From: Bugulina stolonifera
Taxonomy: Eukaryota > Bryozoa > Gymnolaemata > Cheilostomatida > Bugulidae
Assembly (NCBI GenBank): GCA_935421135.1
Contig: OW285193.1
Coordinates: 12,820,099-12,884,098, forward strand
DNA length: 64,000 bases
Reading direction: 5' to 3'
The position numbers were made by a program, and so were the translations under genes. Of this stretch, positions 50,079 to 61,057 are shown piece after piece. Positions within the stretch are counted from its first letter, which is position 1. Each line of letters begins with the position of its first letter. The notes under the pieces are model-generated. The model did no database searches and was not told the origin of the DNA. It was given only the letters and a program-made list of their open reading frames with translations.

Positions 50079-51639
50079 GGCTATTTAAATGCTGTGCCAA
50101 TTAATTTCAAAATACCTTAGAGATATAAAACTAAACTGTTTATTCCTATTCAGTTGTAGTGATATCTTGTGTGAGTTTCGTTGTCTACATCTCATTTATA
50201 TACGATGCAAGGGTCTTTGGAATGCGAACTGTGTGAATGATCAATAGGAATAGTAACCCTAAGCAGAGGTGGATCCAGCGATATAATTTATACCCCTTAT
50301 AGAAACAGGATCTTGGCTGTCCAATTCTTAATTATTTGTTTTAATTATATAGTGTGTAAGACTGTTATAATAAATTCAACACAGAAATAATTTTTAAAAT
50401 ATTTGAAAATCTATTTGGTCTGCAGTTGAATATTTTATTGTATTCTAAACTTTTTGTACTATCCACTCCTTTGGAAATAGGACTTTAACAGCTTAGCCTC
50501 AGGCCTTAGCGTAGTGAGAATAAATAAGCATAAATTCCCACATGCATAGCAGAGTAGCCTATAACTATTGTTGTAAATAGCCCTCGTATATCTGTGATAT
50601 ACAACTATTATGACTTGAGAGCATTTCTAGTAAAATTAACCCACTTCAGTCCTACACTGAACTGATTACTAACTTGGTGGGCATTAGTGATTAATATAAA
50701 TGTATATTTTTCATGTATAAGCAGCAATCATTTACATGTATATTTCAAGCTACATGGTTATTGTACGAATGTGATACATGGTAGTATTAGCATAATCTAT
50801 GTGCTCCTACACAATGCCGAAAATGTTATAATATTGATAAAGATATATGTACATGTAGCTTGCATAAAAGTTGACCCACACCACACAGCAACCAATACTA
50901 GAATACGATGGATGACAACCTTAAGCCTGGTGCTCTTCAGACTTCGGTGGCCCAATATAACCATCTACCTAACTTAATATTGATAGCTATTAGACATTTC
51001 ACTTGAAAAAGAATGTTTTAGTTAGCTTGGCCACTTGAAATGCTGTTGTGCTGTTTCATGCTATACACTGAAACTACAGACATGGCAGAGTTGGCCTGGA
51101 AGCTGATTTGTTGCTGTGAAAAATAAAATAAAAATATCTGTTTATAAAACATGTTCAGCGCCAGTAAAATGATATGATAAAAATCAGTTGCAATTGTATA
51201 TAGCCTGCATATATTTTACACTACCCCTTTATTTAGTGCTTAGTAGGTTCTTAGTTGTACCGAAACTGTCAAAGATATTATTTTTTCATTGCACCACACC
51301 CCTTTCTTTCCAGCCCTGCTGATAACAAACTTGGGCCAGTCCAATGAAGTTATAGAGTGCGTACTGATTTATGTGTGACACAATCACCTAAATCTACAAT
51401 AATTATGACATTTTATAATTATTGTACAGTATATTGTGTAATAAAATATATTGTCATTTCATTACATCAAACAGGCACTGGATGTGTGTGTCATCTCTTA
51501 CTTGATTAGTTGCAGGACACAACTCCCTTGTACGCCTAATTGATGCAATAATATAATATATATATGTATGAATATAGATGTCCAATAAAGTAAAACATTA
51601 TCATATCTTAGTGATGTAAAACAGTAGGTGTTTTATTAG

Positions 51640-51721
51640 ACCTGTGATAATTACTACACTAAGTTTCCTAGGCTTCAAGCACCTGTGATAATTACTACAC
51701 TAAGTTTCCTAGGCTTCAAGC
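51640..51721. repeat. 41-bp perfect tandem duplication
   Basis: Units 51640-51680 and 51681-51721 (starting ACCTGTGATAATTACTACAC) are identical, so the duplication is recent. Confidence 0.9.
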
Positions 51722-51914
51722 ACTGCTAATGAATGTCAGAGATGTATCATTATGACATCAATGCTGACTGAATTGAGGAATAACTGAACATTAAATACAT
51801 AACAGGTTGTTTTTATTTGTATTTCAATTCAACCACACTTCACTGCATAATCTAATGTGGGCATACAGGTAATTAATCATTAAAACATATATATGACACA
51901 TATACAAATGTACC

Positions 51915-51956
51915 TACATGTACATGTACAGTACATGTACATGTACTGTACATGTA
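51915..51956. repeat. Palindromic TACATGTA/GTACATGTAC cluster
   Basis: Overlapping TACATGTA units in both orientations. The motif recurs all over the host part of the window. Confidence 0.75.
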
Positions 51957-53338
51957 AGGCCTACTCACTATAGTACGTAGGCCCCTATTATGCGCAGAGT
52001 ACACCACATGTGTTTTTCAACTACTACATGAAAACTTATATTTAAATTATTGCATTTACTTTCATTATTATCATAAACTTGAATATTTGAATTTTTAATA
52101 ACACAAGTTATATTATTACATTCACAAATTCTTAGCCATTATCTATTTTTAAATTGTGTAAATAATGAAAAGTGTTTAAATTGACGAATGTTTATAGAAG
52201 ATCTACTTGATAGATAATAAATAGACAGTTCATAGCTAATTTTAAACAATGAGCTCAACTCTTTATTGACAAATGAGACCAAACGGTACATTAGCTGGAC
52301 TGGTACAAAGCGCTCTGACGCTATCAGCCTATCTACATTCAAAGTGTCCGAAGATGTTTTTGTCAATATATTAATAACAATCTACATAAAGTTATGCATT
52401 TAATGAATGTTGCAAGATATTTTGATTTACTATCATTGGGTATGCACTAAGAGTTGTAAAGATTTGTGACATCAAGTGTTGTGTAACATGACCTGCTATA
52501 TACACCCATCCAATGCCTCTTATTCATCCCCCATTCATGCTGTATTTTAGTAAAAACAACAGATTAACATACTATCTATTAGGGGCCAGCAAAGGACTTT
52601 TTGCGGGTAGATTCAGCATTCATGGCTAACGAAACAGGCTACTTGATGTGTTATCTGTTTGCCATAATTAACATATATATGGCCGTAGAAAGTTAAAGGT
52701 GAAGAAACAAAAAATATAATAATAATAATCGATGCATCTGGAGGCCAGGTATGTAGCAAAAATGACAACCACATTTCGAACACCAGCAATGCAATTCACT
52801 GCAAGAAAACACGGTGAGGTTCTAATTATATCAAAAATTTTATCCAGGGAGAAAAACAATTATTATTTTAAGTGCTATTATAGTGTATAGTAGGCCTACA
52901 TAGGAAAATTAATTTATGCACGGGCTGCCATGGAAGCAATTGGAAGGTCAGCTGTTAAAACTGTGAAACATCCAGTGATTTATGCTATAGGAATGAATTA
53001 TTGTGCATGCAGTTTGTATATCTTGTTTTGACTATCTAGTGGCGAATACTGTACTCTATAATAATAATTAGTATCGCATGTAACTGTGGCAATTTTTTAA
53101 AAAATAATGATATAATATTCGCATAATATTGATATATTATTCAAAATTTACAGAAAAATTGTTTTTTATTATAATGCAATGCATATGCATAGGATATGTA
53201 TGACTTCAAAAATATTGTTTCGTAAAGGTTTTTGACATTTTCCATTTCTTTGAATTTCCAGAACAAAGTAAATATTAGTCAGGAAACGGGTTGACAAAAA
53301 TAGAAATAATAACAGAATAACAACACCATAATGTATAA

Positions 53339-53385
53339 ATAATATAATATAATATAATATAATATAATATAATATAATATAATAT
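53339..53385. repeat. (AATAT)n microsatellite, about 9 units
   Basis: Uninterrupted AATAT pentamers, about 180 bases left of the inverted-repeat element. Confidence 0.9.
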
Positions 53386-53561
53386 ACATGTGATATAATT
53401 ATATGTAGAAATTCCACCCACACATAAGTAATTCCAAGCAAGCTAGGTGTTTAAAAATAGATTGTAATTTCCAGAGAGTTTCACCAAAGTTTCCAAAATG
53501 TTCACTTTCTATTAAAATTCGGATGTTTGCTTGTATCTGATTGTTTATCTGCTTTTACATG

Positions 53562-54095
53562 AGTAGTATAGTCAGTGCAGATCTGCACAGACACCCGGTC
53601 ATTTCCGCGTCTTATTAGCCCTAGATCCAAAAACTCCCCGGGCGGACGACCACCCCACCCGTCCTCTCGCCCCCTCCCTTTCCCTAAACCTCACTCTATG
53701 TGCAAAGCCCTAGAACCTACCCCCCGATCGCGGGTGGGGTTTCAAAAACCTCATCGGCTGTTCCGTAGAACCCAGTCTAAAGAGCAAACCCCTCGCCCGG
53801 TCCCACGGCTCGGGCGAGGGGGCGCGCGCGTACGCGCGCGCCCCCCCCGCCCCGCGAACTCCACCCGTCCTCCCTCCACCCGTCCCCGCCCCTCCCCACC
53901 CCAAACCCCTCCGCCTCGCCCTCCGCCTCGCTGCGGTTCTCGTTTGCGAGTCCAGCCGTGGCCCCACGCCGCCGTCCCCCCGCCCATCCCCCGCCCCTCC
54001 CCCGCTCTCCCGCCCCAACGACCCGTCGCTACCCTCGCGGGCGGACCGTCGGCTGGAGTAGGGTGAAGCGAAGGAAAATACGGGTTAGAGTAATG
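53562..54095 (+). repeat. Left terminal inverted repeat
   Basis: 534 bp, matched in inverse orientation by 62832-63364. Very GC-rich, with a GCGCGCGTACGCGCGCG self-complementary core at about 53822-53840. Only a few differences from the other arm were noted (TAC/TAT in that core, one base in the adjacent C run), so the insertion is young or the arms are corrected against each other. Frames of 78-163 codons here recur in the other arm and look non-coding. Confidence 0.93.
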
Positions 54096-54138
54096 ATAGG
54101 CTACATCCGTGCGGAGTGCCCGTGCAGAGTTTACGACG

Positions 54139-54152
54139 CTGACTATACTACT
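54139..54152 (-). repeat. Internal copy of the element terminus
   Basis: CTGACTATACTACT is the exact inverse of the first 14 bases of the element, lying 44 bases inside the left TIR. The preceding bases (GTGCAGAG...) also resemble the right terminus. It faces the left end, so 53562-54152 looks like a miniature element of its own. Confidence 0.7.
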
Positions 54153-54571
54153 ATAAGAAACTTACCGAGTGGTGGTGGTGCTTCCGGATGATTTCTTCGC
54201 CGGGGACTGTTGAGACTGAACTGGTTGGGGTGACACCGCACTCGCGCGCTCCTCCGTTCGAGCGCCCCCGGACCTTCGATGAAAGACTCGCGTCTTAACC
54301 CTCATTTTCCCCGGACCCTCCCCTAGGGAAATCACCCGTCCCCGTGACGAGTGGCGAGGGAAAGTGAAGGCGGTGGCTCTTCCGCGCTTCAAACCGTGGA
54401 CTTCGCGAGGAGGTTAGCCGACGACATCATCGCTCGGAGGGGTAGAAATAGAAATAGATAAACGGGATAGATGGATGCTTGTCTTCTCATCGCCATCATC
54501 ATCACCATCATCATCATCATCATCATCATCATCACCATCACCATCATCATCATCATCATCATCACCATCAC

Positions 54572-54617
<46 letters not shown>

Positions 54618-54873
54618 CAAATAGACCCGCCTCTACGATGATGTCGTTGACTCGCCACCAATATCTTTGACCACCGCGTCCACTTTCCCCCGGGTAGCAA
54701 ACTCCGATAGGGAGAGAGCGCATCGTGCGCGTGCGATGTCACCCCCCACCTACGAATGAAGACAATAGAAGAAATGTGAACTGATAAGGGGTGAGTATGA
54801 GCGGAAGCTGCGCTAGTACCGTCTACCCCTTTGGTTTGGAGAGGTAAATGGTTTTTAATGTATTAGCTAGTGT
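54153..54873. other. Left subterminal region, possible third gene not resolved
   Basis: On the minus strand 54392-54169 is open (basic, Ser/Pro-rich, containing QSQQSPAKKSSGSTTTT) and ends at a GTAAG donor. Another minus-strand frame reads through the (CAT)n tract as poly-Met but lacks a proper ATG. I could not assemble a gene. It may hold a degraded gene or only regulatory DNA. Confidence 0.3.
54488..54614. repeat. (CAT)n microsatellite, 127 bp, with ACC interruptions
   Basis: Runs of CAT broken by CACCATCACC. It yields a poly-His frame on the plus strand and poly-Met or poly-Asp on the minus strand, none with gene context. Confidence 0.9.
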
Positions 54874-54879
54874 TTTATT
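54874..54879 (-). terminator. Poly(A) signal for the polymerase gene
   Basis: AATAAA on the minus strand, about 200 bases beyond the polymerase stop codon at 55078. The segment just upstream on that strand (about 54920) can form a small CTCCGTTTTGAGGACGGAG hairpin. Confidence 0.5.
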
Positions 54880-54966
54880 GCTCGGTTTTAAGGCTACAAC
54901 CGGTAAACCCTCCGTTTTGAGGACGGAGACCCCTTACAATAGAGAGTGAATGTGAAAAAAAATTAT

Positions 54967-54970
<4 letters not shown>

Positions 54971-55003
<33 letters not shown>
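54971..55003. repeat. (AT)n microsatellite
   Basis: 33 bases of alternating AT between the polymerase stop codon and its poly(A) signal. Confidence 0.9.
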
Positions 55004-55005
<2 letters not shown>

Positions 55006-55077
55006 AGGGTTATGATGCACTGTTCGTTTACTCTCCGATTTATCGAATGAAGTAGTCTCATCTCCGAGAAATCAGTA

Positions 55078-58000
55078 TTAACATTCTATAGGACTCGTAC
55101 TCACCCCGTCTTCCGCAACCTTCCGCTTACCGTAGAAGTAGGTGAGTCCGGTCTTTAGCTGGGTATAGCTATACGTTTGATTTCCTCTTCTGATAAAACC
55201 CCGATTGTCTCCTCTCACCGACTCCCCTGTTTTGAGCACGGAGAGGAACTTCTCTTTGGTTAGGGCGTTTCCTCTTTTATTTAGTCCTTTGCTACTATAC
55301 TTGCTATCGCCGTCAGCGGACCAACAAAAGTAAGTTTTTGAGTTGAGCGCGATGACCCCCTCCCCCCGAAACTCCTCCTTAAACAGACCAGGGGTTCGTG
55401 TTTCGTATCGCTGCACCTTCTCACAACATTCCCTCATCTCCCACTCTTGCCCGAGCACCTTGGTTGTGATAAAGTCTCCCTTGTGGCTATCGCAGAAGGG
55501 TCTGGGAAACCATTTACCATACTCTCTGTAGAACTCTTCTTTTTTATCTTTTCGGATGACCTCATCTATATTGCGAGCACTCAGGGCCATGTAAGCGCTA
55601 TCCGTATCCATTTCTACGTACTCAAAGTCCTCTCTGCTGACGAATCTGTGAAAATAAATCGGGCGAGTTAGAGGTTGCTGACACCGAAGAATAAATAGAA
55701 AAGGATTTGATAAAATCTTTGTATAGTCTAGTTCTACTCACCTATCCATAAAGTCGTAGTAGAACTCTAGCATCCTCAACTTGGCTCTCTGGAGGATGAC
55801 GAATCCTACGACGGATGGAACATCCATTCGAATCTAAAAGAAAGAGAGAGAGAGAGAGAGAGAGAAAGTTCACCCTTCCACTCGGAAAAAGTTTTGTCAA
55901 ATCAAGAGTCAAAGTAAGAAAGATTGTCAACACTTACCTTTTTCTTGTGAAGCTCTATCTCAAAGTAGTTTTCATCGACTTCGTTGAGACTAGAAAAGTG
56001 CCTACTCCTCACTTTGACGGCCGCCCCCTCTACTGTCTCTACATACTTGACAGTCTTATGTTTCTCTTTATTTGTTATGGTCTTTCCGTAGGCTGAATTC
56101 CCAACGAGCTTGCTGGTGCTGGCCAAGAGGGCCAGATCAGGGTCCAGATCTCCCCCTCTCCTTGCGTCTGAGACCGAAGAACCAAAGTCTTTGAAGACGG
56201 CTCGTGGGATAAAGTGAACAAACTGATAGACCCTGGTAATTATCAAACCTTGATCTAGATACCATCTAGCCAGATCGGTGAGTAGTGTGATTCGCTCGCC
56301 AAAAAGACTCCCCACGAGCATTCGCTGAGGTCTCTTCAAGAATCCGTTCTGTTTGGCAAAAGCGCGCATGTGTTCGCTAAGGTGTTCTCTTCCCACATTT
56401 ATATTCTTGAAAATAGGTGCCATCTCAGAGAACTTCGCTTTTAGCTCTTCGGGTACGGAAATGTCACACTCCACTAAACCGTAGTACTCTCCACTACGAA
56501 TACTGTTGATTATTTTATCGAGGTTGACACAACCCCTCTCTGGATAGAGAGAAGAAAAGAAGACGGAGAGAAATGTCCTAACCTCTTCATCCGAACGAAC
56601 TCGCGCTCCCCACTCACACTCCCGAGTGGTGATGAGCTTATAGCCTAGAGCCTTGATGTAATCTTCTTTCCTCGCAGTGTCCACCCGGAGCTCTTCATTC
56701 GTCATGTTTCTGACACCTTTTCCATTCCCTCCTAGCTCGCACTCGTGTCCGTGCCAGTAGCAACCGTGGAATTGGTACACAGTCCGACTCTGTTCGCTAT
56801 AACCATCCACCGGTAGGTTGTGACAGCCTATCCTCATTTCTCCTCCATTCTGTTGGTGAAGGATGACCTCTCCTCTCTTCCACGATTGGAACTCTAACCA
56901 TCCATGCGCCACTTTGCTGAACTTTTTAACGGGTTCCAGAGCAAAGCCTCGGCTCTCTAGCCTCCGCCTGGGATAACCCGTAGGCATATTCCCCATCATG
57001 CAGTATAGGTAGAGAGCGTTGGCATCGACTCCCAGAATGGACCTACAGGGTTTTGCGGATGTGCCATAAATCTTCTCTCGAATAGAGGTCACTCCAACTT
57101 CATGATGTCTGTGAAAGATGATGCTTGGCCCTCCCACGAGGTTATCACGGAGAGTGTGGTACAGACTTTTGCTCTCCTCATCGAACAGACATATGGGTTG
57201 TGAGTTGCAAAGTTCGCCTCGGAGAGACATTAACCTATGCAGCGGGAGAGCGGCTTGCGGAGGAGAGTAGCCGTAAGGTCGGGCCTCCACCTCCATAAAC
57301 AACCATCTGATAGCCAAGCCTGGAAGCGAGATTGCAGATTTCAACATATCAATACCCTTTTGTTGATAGATAGAGCTCTGACGTGCAATGGCCTCGATGA
57401 ATGGGGCCACATCGAGGTTGTTGTACCAGATGAGGAAATCCCTGAACGTTTCCATGTTCTCTCTTTCCCACACGAGCTGACAGTGGTGATAATCTTGCTG
57501 GCTCAATTCTTGCTGAGTCAGCGAGTTGAAAAAACTCTCTCGGGGAGGGAGTCCGTGATGATCCAACCTTCTCAGGGAATCTACCCAGTCGTAAGGAAAG
57601 AATCCCTTACTCTCTGACACGCCAAATGCCTTCAAGTATTTGGAGTAGTTGAAGCCTGGTGCGATAAAGTTGCATATGTCAAGGAATCTAAAACGTCTAC
57701 TCTCCACACAGGACATACTGTTAACACGCTTAACGATGAAAACAAAATCTTCTCCCTCCTCCTCTTGTAGAGAGCGAAGTAAAGGCCCCTTTAGTATATT
57801 TAGGTCATACTTTTGCGAGTTGAAGCCGACCACCGGAACGCTGGAGATGTGCTGTTCTAATTCTCTTTCTAATCCGGAGAGACCGGACTTCACCCTGTAA
57901 GTCGAGACGTTAGAGAACTTGTCGTCAGCAAAGGCCTCTTCTCTATCCGCCCGATCCGCGAGGAATGTAGAGAGTCGCTCGCGTACATCCTGGAATCTTT

Positions 58001-59749
58001 CTCCGAACAAATCTCCTGCCACGTCAGCAATCTTTGCTATGTATTGGACGAATTGACGAATGCACTTCGTCCCATCCTTGCTGTCGAAGCTCCTCACAAA
58101 ACACTTGGCTCGCTCAAACCCCGGGACGTTAGAACACGCGGATATGCTCAGTAGCTCGTGTCTTGCACTAAAAGTCATCGTGGTGGTGTTAGTTGGTAGG
58201 TTGTCTTTTGGCATGAAGCATTCGATATCATAGGTGATATAGTAGGGGTAGTATAAGAGGTCGGGGTTCACCACCTCTATCCCCGCCACTCGCTTGAGTT
58301 TTGTGAATATGGTTGGCGGGGGTCCAAACGTTCCACCAGGGAAAACGAACACCGATGCTTCTTCTGGCGAGCACTTGTGTCGTCGTAGGCTGGACAAGCG
58401 TGTAAACGCGCTATCGCACAGCTTGCAGGTGAAACATCTGGCAAACGAATCAACATTCTTTATCCAGCTGAAGTGTTTTTCGTACATGTTGACGAAGAGT
58501 TTATGGGCTTTGTTTCGTGCCCCGGATGACCAAACTATCGGAGCTACCTCCTCATCAGTTAGACAGAAGACTATTATAGATACGTCAAAATGATCTTCCA
58601 AGGCCAGTAGATCACTCGAGTCCACCCCGGGAAAGTCTGACAAAGTTGATGAGGGTGGGGAAGAAGATTTAGTTTGTCTCATGTATTGTTTAAACAAGCG
58701 ATGTGTTGTGGTGCAAGAGGGGCGACGGCAACGACATCCCTTCTTTTGGTCGCAGTTACAGTCATACATCATGGCCAAGCATCTAAAGAAACACAAGTTG
58801 TCTGAGTAGGGACGCGCACCTCCTCTAGCCCAAAAGTCTACGTCTAGTGCTATCACGTGTCGGTTGTTAAGTATGTAGTCTGGGAGTTTGCTCACTACAC
58901 CGCCCACCTTGCCAATCTCTAGGAGTTTATAGATGTAGAATGTCAGATTCGCAATGTGACGTAAAGCCCAAGCGGTATTCGGTCTCCTTTGTGCTGACCT
59001 CTCTCTCAAGTCGAGCTCCTGCACAGATTCGCAAAACTCTCTCATCTCATTCTCTGTTCTGATCAGTCTTGGTTTGGGGAAGAATGCGGCATTGTTGCTC
59101 GATGAGTGAAAGTAGCGCAACTCTCCACTGGTCTTATGCTCGAGGATGACTCCAGCGCTACAGTTAATCTTCACAGTACAAGGCACTCTCTTCCACATTG
59201 CTCTCAACTTAGTCCACACCTCTTCATCTCCTTCGTCTTCACCTTCCCCTCTCCACACTCGAACATTTAGAATATCTTCCACAGGACGAGAGTGTATTGC
59301 GGACCTGATGGAGCTCCAATAGCGGGCTAGTAGCACCCCCATCTCATCCCCCTCTTCAGCTGTTGGTGGTTTAGACCAGAAAACATCATCAAACTTCTCT
59401 GCTCCTCCCTCATCTTTTTCCACCTTACCCTCGCTATGAAATCGCCTCATGTGATGACCTAGCTTTCTCCTCCCATCAAAACATCCGCCACAAACGGGGC
59501 ACTTGTGCGGGTGAGCCTGTGCATGCATTCTCTTCGTGTGCCTGTCTAGAGAAAACGCTGTTCTGAGAACCAGACCGCATAGTTGACAGGTGTGCTCGAC
59601 CTGACGAGAGGTCTCTCCCCCTATAAAAAAAAAAAATGGTAGGGTGTAAGTTATTATTCTTTTACTTCACACTACATAAACAATAAACAATCCACAATTG
59701 CTACCAAATACCTCATTTAGCACTAACCTTCTTTTTCACTTGTTGACAT
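55078..59749 (-). CDS. Family-B (protein-primed type) DNA polymerase of the element, 1454 aa
   Basis: Four exons join in phase: 59749-59728, 59620-55938, 55833-55742, 55645-55078. The start follows from exon 1 (MSTSEKE) splicing in frame to a zinc finger that a start at 59528 would cut off. N-terminus: two C2H2 fingers (CQLCGLVLRTAFSLDRH..., CPVCGGCFDGRRKLGHH...). About 260-400: a segment with DNLCFFRCL and YEKHFSWI, like the Cys and His boxes of OTU proteases, then a C2HC knuckle (CKLCDSAF...HKC). Exonuclease: YDIEC (about 471), GFNSQKYD (about 604). Polymerase: motif A VDANALYLYCM (about 871), motif B KLVGNSAYGK, motif C MDTDSAY in exon 4. Between A and B sits FHGCYWHGHEC...RECEW, recalling Vsr endonucleases. 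All polymerase catalytic carboxylates look intact. It would replicate the element from its ends. The stop at 55078 follows a natural family ending (EDGVSTSPIEC). Confidence 0.9.
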
Positions 59750-59972
59750 CTCTGCTGATCATGTGCTGGCTAGAAGGTAGGTGTCTCTGTTTAGTCTCCT
59801 TATAAAAATATATAGCAGTAGGGTGTGAGTCATTTTTTAGCTTGATAGCATTTTATACAATAAACACTTCACAATTGCTGCCAATTACTCCATTTAACAC
59901 TAACCTTATGTTCTACTTGTTGACATCTCTGTTCACGCACTGACTAGTAGGTAGCTGTCTCTGTTTACTCTC
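59637..59972. repeat. Tandem duplication including polymerase exon 1
   Basis: Two diverged copies of about 160 bp (59637-59800 and 59817-59972). Each contains, on the minus strand, ATGTCAACAAGT and a GTTAGT donor. In the outer copy (ATG at 59926) the frame hits TAA directly before the donor, so only the inner exon can start the polymerase. The duplicated DNA probably also carries promoter sequence (a TATATATT string lies at about 59803-59816, some 55-65 bases before the inner ATG). Confidence 0.7.
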
Positions 59973-60083
59973 ACTCTGTTGACTAGAGGCTGATTGTTCA
60001 TACTGCTAAAGTGAGAAACTCATACCTTAAATAGTAGTATTCAGTGGGCGGAGTCTAACCATTTCCCCACCCTTGGCAATACC

Positions 60084-60930
60084 ACCCCGATGTGAATCCG
60101 AAGCCCCCCGATGTGAATCCGAAGCCTTCCGATGCACCCCGATGTGAATCCGAAGCTTCCCGATGTGAATCCGAAGCCTCCCGATGCACCCCGATGTGAA
60201 TCCGAAGCCTCCCGATGCATCCCGATGTGATTCCGAAGCTTCCCGATGCATCCCGATGTGATTCCGAAGCTTCCCGATGCATCCCGATGTGAATCCGAAG
60301 CCTCCCGATGCATCCCGATGTGAATCCGAAGCTTCCCGATGCATCCCGATGTGATTCCGAAGCTTCCCGATGCATCCCGATGTGAATCCGAAGCTTCCCG
60401 ATGCATCCCGATGTGATTCCGAAGCTTCCCGATGCATCCCGATGTGAATCCGAAGCTTCCCGATGCATCCCGATGTGATTCCGAAGCCTCCCGATGCATC
60501 CCGATGCACCCCGATGTGAATTGACACATCGGGACACATCGGGACACATCGGGATGCATCGGGAAGCTTCGGAATCACATCGGGATGCATCGGGAAGCTT
60601 CGGAATCACATCGGGATGCATCGGGAAGCTTCGGATTCACATCGGGATGCATCGGGAAGCTTCGGATTCACATCGGGATGCATCGGGAAGCATCGGAATC
60701 ACATCGGGATGCATCGGGGAGCTTCGGATTCACATCGGGATGCATCGGGAAGCTTCGGAATCACATCGGGATGCATCGGGAAGCTTCGGATTCACATCGG
60801 GATGCATCGGAAGGCTTCGGATTCACATCGGGATGCATCGGGAGGCTTCGGATTCACATCGGGAGGCTTCGGATTCACATCGGGAGGCTTCGGATTCACA
60901 TCGGGGTGCATCGGGTCACATTGGGATTGG
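60084..60930. repeat. Giant palindrome of 31-bp repeats between the two divergent genes
   Basis: Left of about 60525 the unit lies on the minus strand; right of it, on the plus strand. Each arm has roughly 12-14 units. A unit is CATCGGGATG, then CATCGGGAAG, then CTTCGGAATCA or CTTCGGATTCA. It contains the small palindromes GATGCATC and GAAGCTTC. The centre is short (GTGAATTGACACATCGGG). The arms are nearly identical, so the whole can fold into a hairpin of about 400 bp. It occupies the only intergenic space between the two 5' ends, so it could serve as a shared promoter, a replication start or a packaging/recognition site; this is inference. Confidence 0.9.
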
Positions 60931-60968
60931 ATAAAAAAAAAAGGGAGGAGTCAAGAAATGAGCAGTTG

Positions 60969-60974
60969 TATAAA
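60969..60974 (+). promoter_or_regulatory. TATA box of the companion gene
   Basis: TATAAA in GTTGTATAAAGGGAG, 84 bases before the ATG at 61058. A TCAGCATTC-like initiator follows about 25-30 bases downstream, near 60996. Confidence 0.6.
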
Positions 60975-61057
60975 GGGAGAGTGGGATCACAGTCTCAGCA
61001 TTCAAAGTTCAGCACATCACTACTGTACAGCTACACTACTACAATAGTACATTATCA

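Larger units (their letters stand above)
50079..53555. other. Intergenic, no gene seen
   Basis: AT-rich, with a 41-bp tandem duplication, a TACATGTA-rich palindrome and an (AATAT)n tract listed separately. Open frames of 60-96 codons have no supporting features. It presumably includes the promoter of the secreted-protein gene at its left edge. Confidence 0.45.

Noticed and set aside
53575..54066. 163-codon and overlapping frames in the left TIR, mirrored in the right TIR
   Set aside because: They are Pro/Arg-rich translations of GC-rich inverted repeat DNA, occur on both strands and in both arms, and have no start or splice context.
54479..54670. Poly-histidine open frame
   Set aside because: It is the (CAT)n microsatellite read in one frame.
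55902..59528. Treating the long polymerase frame as a complete single-exon gene
   Set aside because: It lacks motif C; phase-matched exons at 55833-55742 and 55645-55078 supply it, and an upstream exon plus zinc finger show that the start at 59528 is internal.
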